This document shows positions 59,429-64,000 of a stretch of 64,000 nt of DNA, piece after piece. The number at the start of each line of letters is the position of its first letter. Positions within the stretch are counted from its first letter, which is position 1. The stretch is from JBKBII01 sp046299415 (GTDB lineage Bacteria; Pseudomonadota; Gammaproteobacteria; Ectothiorhodospirales; Ectothiorhodospiraceae): assembly GCA_046299415.1 (NCBI GenBank), contig JBKBII010000006.1, positions 1 through 64,000 on the forward strand, read 5' to 3'. Under the pieces are notes generated by a model. It was given only the letters and a program-made list of their open reading frames with translations, made no database searches and was not told the origin of the DNA. The position numbers and the translations under genes were made by a program.

Positions 59429-62368
59429 ATGGTCGCCAATCGCGCTGATGTTCCATCGTCCAACCTTCGCCGCGAGGCGCATGTCGAAACGAATCCGCAG
59501 CAGGCTCATACGGGCAGCCATTCGAGCCTCTCTGCGAGCCTCTCTGAAGTAGCGACCACCGCGCCCGGTAGTCACCGTGTCATCCGTCGAAATGGCAAAG
59601 TCACGGGTTTTGACCCGGCCAAGATCGAGATCGCTATCACGAAGGCCTTCCTTGCGGTCGAAGGCGGTGGTGCCGCGGCGAGTCGACGAATCCATGACGT
59701 GACCAAGCAGCTTTCGGCTCACGTGGTCGAAAACCTGTTTCGACGCGCTGGTGGCGCTGCCGTCACGGTGCACATCGAGGACATTCAGGATCAGGTTGAG
59801 TTGGCGCTGATGCGTGAGGGCCATCACAAGGTTGCCCGAGCGTACGTTCTGTACCGAGAGCGCCAAGCTGAGAAGCGTGCGGCGGAAGCGGGATCATCGG
59901 AAGCACCGGCGAGCGCTCCTGTCGCGCTGCACGTGACCCGGCGGGACGGATCGCGGGTGCCGCTCGACATGGCCCGCTTGACGGCGTTGGTCGAGCAGTC
60001 CTGCGTCGGGCTGGCGGAGGTGGACGCCGGGCAGATTCTCACCGAGGCGCACCGCAACCTGTTTGATGGCGTGGCGGAAAAGGACGTTGGCACGGCGCTG
60101 GTGATGGCGTCACGGGTGCAGATCGAGCGCGAGCCGAACTACGCCTTCGTCACCGCACGTCTACTGCTCGACAACATGCGCACCGAAGCGTTGTCGTTTG
60201 TGTTCGGTCGTGATGAAACCGCGACGCAAACCGAGATGGCCGCGCGCTACGGGGAGTACTTCGTGCGTTACATCAAGACGGCGATCGAATTCGAACTGCT
60301 CGATTCTGAGCTGGGTCGCTACGACCTCGACCGGCTTGTGGCGGCGCTCCGGCCCGAGCGCGATCTGCAGTTTACCTATCTGGGTTTGCAGACGCTTTAC
60401 GACCGTTACTTCCTGCACGTGGATGGCACGCGCTTCGAGTTGCCGCAGGCGTTCTTCATGCGCGTGGCGATGGGCCTGGCGATCAACGAGATCGACCGCG
60501 AGGCACGGGCAATCGAGTTCTACGAGCTGCTCAGTTCGTTTGATTTCATGAGCTCGACGCCGACGTTGTTCAACGCAGGAACCCTGCGTCCGCAGCTTTC
60601 CAGTTGCTACCTTACCAGCGTCCCCGACGATCTCGACGGCATCTACAGTGCGATCAAAGATAACGCGCTGTTGTCGAAATTTGCCGGCGGGCTTGGCAAC
60701 GACTGGACCCGGGTGCGCGGCATGGGCGCCCACATCAAGGGCACCAACGGCAAGTCGCAGGGCGTGGTGCCGTTTTTGAAGGTCGCTAACGATACCGCCG
60801 TGGCCGTGAATCAAGGCGGCAAGCGTAAGGGTGCAGTTTGCGCCTACCTGGAAACCTGGCACGTCGACATCGAGGAATTTCTCGATCTGCGCAAGAACAC
60901 GGGCGATGACCGTCGCCGCACGCATGACATGAACACCGCCAACTGGATTCCGGACCTGTTCATGAAGCGGGTGGTGGAAGAGGGCGAATGGAGCCTGTTT
61001 TCACCCAACGAGACACCGGATCTGCACGATCTCGTCGGTGCAGAATTCGAGGCGCGTTACTGCGAATACGAGGCCCGCGCGGCGCGCGGTGAAATGCGGG
61101 TCCACAAGCGCCTGAAAGCGGTGGATCTTTGGCGCAAGATGCTGGCGATGCTGTTCGAGACCGGGCATCCATGGATGACGTTCAAGGACCCCTGCAATCT
61201 GCGCAGCCCCCAGAGCCACATCGGCGTGGTGCATTCTTCCAACCTGTGCACGGAGATCACGCTGAATACCTCCGACGACGAAATCGCCGTCTGCAATCTG
61301 GGTTCGATCAATCTGGCGCAGCATGTGACTGCCGAGGGACTCGATACGGCGAAGCTCGAGCGCACCGTCAAGACCGCGATGCGCATGCTCGACAACGTGA
61401 TCGACTACAACTATTACTCGGTGCCGCAGGCGCGGCGCTCCAATCTTCGCCACCGGCCGGTGGGGCTCGGCATCATGGGTTTTCAGGATGCGCTGTACAA
61501 GATGCGAGTCCCGTATGCCAGCGAAGAGGCCGTGGTGTTTGCCGACCGCTCGATGGAGGTCGTCTCGTATTACGCCATCGAGGCATCGACTGATCTTGCA
61601 GAGGAGCGTGGTCGCTATGCCAGCTTCGACGGTTCGCTGTGGAGCCAAGGGGTTTTGCCGATCGATTCGATTGAACGGCTCGCCTCAGCGCGCGGGCAAT
61701 ATCTCGATCAAGATCGCAGCACATCGCTGGACTGGGAGTCGTTGCGTGAGCGAGTGAAGTCCAAAGGCATGCGCAACTCCAACACCATGGCGATTGCGCC
61801 GACCGCGACGATCTCCAACATCTGCGGTGTGTCGCAATCGATCGAGCCGACCTATCAGAACCTATTTGTCAAGTCCAACCTGTCTGGCGAGTTCACGGTC
61901 ATCAACCCCTACCTGGTTCGTGATCTCAAGGAACGCGGGCTCTGGGACGAGGTCATGATCAACGATCTCAAATACTACGACGGCTCGGTGCAACCGCTGG
62001 ATCGGGTTCCGGCCGATATCAAAGAGCTCTATGCGACGGCCTTCGAGCTCGACACACGCTGGCTGGTCGAAGCCGCATCGCGCCGTCAGAAATGGCTGGA
62101 TCAAGCGCAAAGCCTCAACCTCTACATGGCGGAACCCTCCGGCAAGAAGCTCGACAATCTCTACAAGCTGGCTTGGGTCAAGGGGCTGAAAACGACCTAC
62201 TACTTGCGTTCGATGGGCGCCACCCACGTGGAGAAAAGCACCGTCAAGGACGCCGGTCGAGCCAACAAACTCAACGCGGTCGCTGGTGCGGTCGATGCCG
62301 GGACCACTTCCGGCAGCGCCCCAAAAGCCTGCTCGATTCTCGACCCCGACTGCGAAGCCTGCCAGTAA
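59429..62368 (+). CDS. nrdA: Class Ia ribonucleotide reductase alpha subunit with two ATP-cones
   Basis: Reduces ribonucleoside diphosphates to deoxy forms. 979 residues. Two N-terminal ATP-cone domains in tandem (about 48-146, HRVIRRNGKVTGFDPAKIEIAITKAFLAVEGG; and 167-255, LHVTRRDGSRVPLDMARLTALVEQ), as in Pseudomonas NrdA, so dATP control may involve both. The barrel follows with SSTPTLFNAGTLRPQLSSCYL, LSKFAGGLGNDWTRVRG, NLCTEITLNTSDDEIAVCNLGSINL (catalytic Asn-Leu-Cys-x-Glu) and AIAPTATISNICGVSQSIEPTYQNLF, and the C-terminal shuttle pair CEAC. Codon use shifts after residue 160 toward C-ending codons and CTG. Confidence 0.97.
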   Translation: MVANRADVPSSNLRREAHVETNPQQAHTGSHSSLSASLSEVATTAPGSHRVIRRNGKVTGFDPAKIEIAITKAFLAVEGGGAAASRRIHDVTKQLSAHVVENLFRRAGGAAVTVHIEDIQDQVELALMREGHHKVARAYVLYRERQAEKRAAEAGSSEAPASAPVALHVTRRDGSRVPLDMARLTALVEQSCVGLAEVDAGQILTEAHRNLFDGVAEKDVGTALVMASRVQIEREPNYAFVTARLLLDNMRTEALSFVFGRDETATQTEMAARYGEYFVRYIKTAIEFELLDSELGRYDLDRLVAALRPERDLQFTYLGLQTLYDRYFLHVDGTRFELPQAFFMRVAMGLAINEIDREARAIEFYELLSSFDFMSSTPTLFNAGTLRPQLSSCYLTSVPDDLDGIYSAIKDNALLSKFAGGLGNDWTRVRGMGAHIKGTNGKSQGVVPFLKVANDTAVAVNQGGKRKGAVCAYLETWHVDIEEFLDLRKNTGDDRRRTHDMNTANWIPDLFMKRVVEEGEWSLFSPNETPDLHDLVGAEFEARYCEYEARAARGEMRVHKRLKAVDLWRKMLAMLFETGHPWMTFKDPCNLRSPQSHIGVVHSSNLCTEITLNTSDDEIAVCNLGSINLAQHVTAEGLDTAKLERTVKTAMRMLDNVIDYNYYSVPQARRSNLRHRPVGLGIMGFQDALYKMRVPYASEEAVVFADRSMEVVSYYAIEASTDLAEERGRYASFDGSLWSQGVLPIDSIERLASARGQYLDQDRSTSLDWESLRERVKSKGMRNSNTMAIAPTATISNICGVSQSIEPTYQNLFVKSNLSGEFTVINPYLVRDLKERGLWDEVMINDLKYYDGSVQPLDRVPADIKELYATAFELDTRWLVEAASRRQKWLDQAQSLNLYMAEPSGKKLDNLYKLAWVKGLKTTYYLRSMGATHVEKSTVKDAGRANKLNAVAGAVDAGTTSGSAPKACSILDPDCEACQ

Positions 62369-62510
62369 CGCCGACCGAAGTCGCTTTGCAGCTCAACGGC
62401 TGCTCGCTGAAAACGCGATCGATGCACGACCCGCAACCACGGCCTAAGAGGGCAGTCGCACTGCCGCATGGCCGCACGAACGACACCAACGAACCTGGGA
62501 GACACCACCA

Positions 62511-63791
62511 ATGCTGAACTGGGATGATCCGATTGCTGCGGTTACCGGCAAGACCATCGACGCACCCGCCGTGCGCCCGGGCATGGGGTTTCAAAGCAAC
62601 GAAGCGCTGATGCAGACCGCAGGCCAGGCCCCGAGTGTTTCGCCGGACCCCCATGCGCCGGGCGTTCGTGAACCGTCCCCGCAGTATGTGGCTGACTCCG
62701 AGCGGGCCGCAGCCGCAGCGCGCGTCGAAGCTGCGCTCAATGGAACCGGGCTGGCCCCGGTCGAGATGGGCGCCGAGCGCATTCGTGTAGACGATAAAAA
62801 GATCATCAACTGCCGCGCGGATCTGAACCAGCTCGTGCCGTTCAAATACACCTGGGCCTGGGACAAGTACCTCAATGGCTGTGCCAATCACTGGATGCCG
62901 CAAGAGATCAACATGAACGCGGACATCGCCCTGTGGAAAGACCCGAATGGTCTGACCGAGGACGAGCGCACCATCGTCAAGCGCAATCTGGGTTTCTTTT
63001 CGACTGCGGACTCCCTGGTGGCCAATAACCTGGTGCTGGCGGTGTATCGCCACATCACCAACCCCGAGTGCCGCCAGTATCTGTTGCGTCAGGCTTTTGA
63101 AGAGGCGCTGCACACCCATGCTTACCAGTACTGCGTGGAAAGCCTCGGGCTGGATGAGGGCGAAATCTTTAACATGTACCGCGAAGTGCCATCGGTGGCC
63201 ACCAAAGCCGAGTGGGCACTACCGTTCACCCGCCATCTGGCCGACCCGCACTTCCACACCGGTACTCCCGAAAATGACCAGAAGCTGCTCCGTGAATTGA
63301 TTGCTTTTTATGTTGTGTTCGAAGGCATCTTCTTTTACGTCGGTTTTGTGCAGATTCTGTCCATGGGGCGGCGCAACAAGATGACGGGTGTGGCCGAGCA
63401 GTTCCAGTACATCCTGCGCGACGAGTCCATGCACATGAACTTCGGTATCGACGTCATCAACCAGATCAAGTTGGAAAACCCACATTTGTGGACAGCAGAC
63501 TTCAAGGAAGAAATGCGCGGCATGATTCGCGAAGCCGTCGAGCTCGAAGCACAGTACGCCCGCGACACCATGCCACGCGGTGTGCTCGGCATGAACGCCG
63601 CCATGTTCGAGGAATACTTGCACTTCATTGCCAACCGCCGCTGCGCGCAGATTGGCCTTGCTGAAATCTATCTGGGTGCCGACAACCCGTTCCCGTGGAT
63701 GAGCGAAGTGCTGGATCTCAAGAAGGAAAAGAACTTCTTTGAGACCCGAGTCACCGAGTACCAGACGGGTGGGGCGCTAAGCTGGGACTGA
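62511..63791 (+). CDS. nrdB: Class Ia ribonucleotide reductase beta subunit
   Basis: Carries the di-iron tyrosyl radical for NrdA. 426 residues, GGGAGAC upstream of the ATG. All ligands can be placed from E. coli spacing: D167 (STADSLVANN), E198 and H201 with radical Y205 (FEEALHTHAY), E271 (VVFEGIFFY), E305 and H308 (RDESMHMNFG). The C-terminal tail TEYQTGGALSWD would dock on NrdA. An N-terminal extension of about 85 residues (GMGFQSNEALMQTAGQAPSVSPDPHAPG) precedes the core. It follows nrdA by 142 bases and is co-transcribed with it. Third-position codon bias is like late nrdA. Confidence 0.97.
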   Translation: MLNWDDPIAAVTGKTIDAPAVRPGMGFQSNEALMQTAGQAPSVSPDPHAPGVREPSPQYVADSERAAAAARVEAALNGTGLAPVEMGAERIRVDDKKIINCRADLNQLVPFKYTWAWDKYLNGCANHWMPQEINMNADIALWKDPNGLTEDERTIVKRNLGFFSTADSLVANNLVLAVYRHITNPECRQYLLRQAFEEALHTHAYQYCVESLGLDEGEIFNMYREVPSVATKAEWALPFTRHLADPHFHTGTPENDQKLLRELIAFYVVFEGIFFYVGFVQILSMGRRNKMTGVAEQFQYILRDESMHMNFGIDVINQIKLENPHLWTADFKEEMRGMIREAVELEAQYARDTMPRGVLGMNAAMFEEYLHFIANRRCAQIGLAEIYLGADNPFPWMSEVLDLKKEKNFFETRVTEYQTGGALSWD

Positions 63792-63830
63792 CCCTGAGAG
63801 GTCGAGACACGACCGAACAGCGTTGGAGAA

Positions 63831-64000
63831 ATGGCCACGCTGCAACGGAAGAGAGCGCCGCAAGACGGCGCCCTCGTTGCGCTTGGCGGCCTGGAAGCCA
63901 CGACGGGTGTCACGCAATCGTTCACGCTGAGGCCTTTGTATCGGGTTACACCCCCATCGTTCTTACGGCAGATGATCCAGTGGGCTTCGTACGCCCGCGA
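63831..64000 (+). CDS. Possible open frame running off the window
   Basis: From ATG at 63831 a frame stays open to the window edge (56 codons; MATLQRKRAPQDGALVALGG at the start, FLRQMIQWASYAR near the edge). GGAG lies only two bases upstream, and a GC hairpin (GCGCCG/CGGCGC, 63855-63871) sits inside it, so it may be chance. I do not recognise the family. Confidence 0.3.
   Translation, partial: MATLQRKRAPQDGALVALGGLEATTGVTQSFTLRPLYRVTPPSFLRQMIQWASYAR

Overview
The window looks like chromosome from a moderately GC-rich gammaproteobacterium. This rests on gene content and order rather than any marker gene: lptF-lptG next to an RDD gene, pepA-holC, purM-purN-DUF3108, a CDP-alcohol transferase/AI-2E/Hda/DUF2069/WrbA run, xerD-dsbC and nfeD-slipin are all arrangements usual in that class. 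A paired SbtA-type bicarbonate permease and PII-like SbtB protein hints at an autotroph or other carbon-concentrating lifestyle. I cannot name a genus. Coding density is low for a bacterium (roughly three quarters), with many gene-free stretches of 0.3-1.3 kb.

Layout. 1-1.3 kb is decayed accessory DNA: the 5' end of a medium-chain dehydrogenase, a frameshifted NAD-dependent epimerase and a 48-codon IS5-type transposase stub. 1.4-5.9 kb holds an Nramp-related transporter lacking the classical metal motifs and a DUF4394 lipoprotein. 6.6-9.9 kb has thrS, infC (ATT start) and tRNA-Pro(GGG), but no rpmI/rplT. 10.4-14.3 kb has a LysR regulator, an N-acetylglutaminylglutamine-amide type amidotransferase without its usual synthetase partner, and a DUF6231-like gene. 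14.8-22 kb is an envelope block (cNMP-binding protein, YdcF, YdbH-like bridge protein, DUF1318 lipoprotein, YihY). 22.1-24.3 kb has sbtA, sbtB and a SRPBCC protein.

25-29 kb has a secreted helix-hairpin-helix protein, a flavin disulfide reductase and a phage-repressor relic. 29-38 kb contains purM-purN-DUF3108 (minus strand) divergent from a CDP-alcohol transferase, an AI-2E permease and a degenerate Hda, then DUF2069 and wrbA. 38-46.6 kb has rsuA, a secreted coiled-coil protein, pepA-holC divergent from lptF-lptG, and an RDD protein. 46.7-50.5 kb has a PilZ protein and a molybdenum-cofactor pair (mobA-mobB fusion overlapping moeA). 51.4-58.4 kb has nfeD-slipin, xerD, dsbC and a ZIP transporter. 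59-64 kb has nrdA-nrdB behind DnaA-box-like sites.

Two window-wide traits stand out. Several otherwise conserved proteins (LptG, HolC, NfeD, LysR, YdcF, PilZ, MobA/B, XerD) carry low-complexity, probably disordered insertions. The nrdA 3' part and nrdB use codons unlike their neighbours. I found no CRISPR array and no complete mobile element. I did not find a clearly new multi-gene system; the best leads are the degenerate Hda, the orphan amidotransferase and the insertion-rich proteome.
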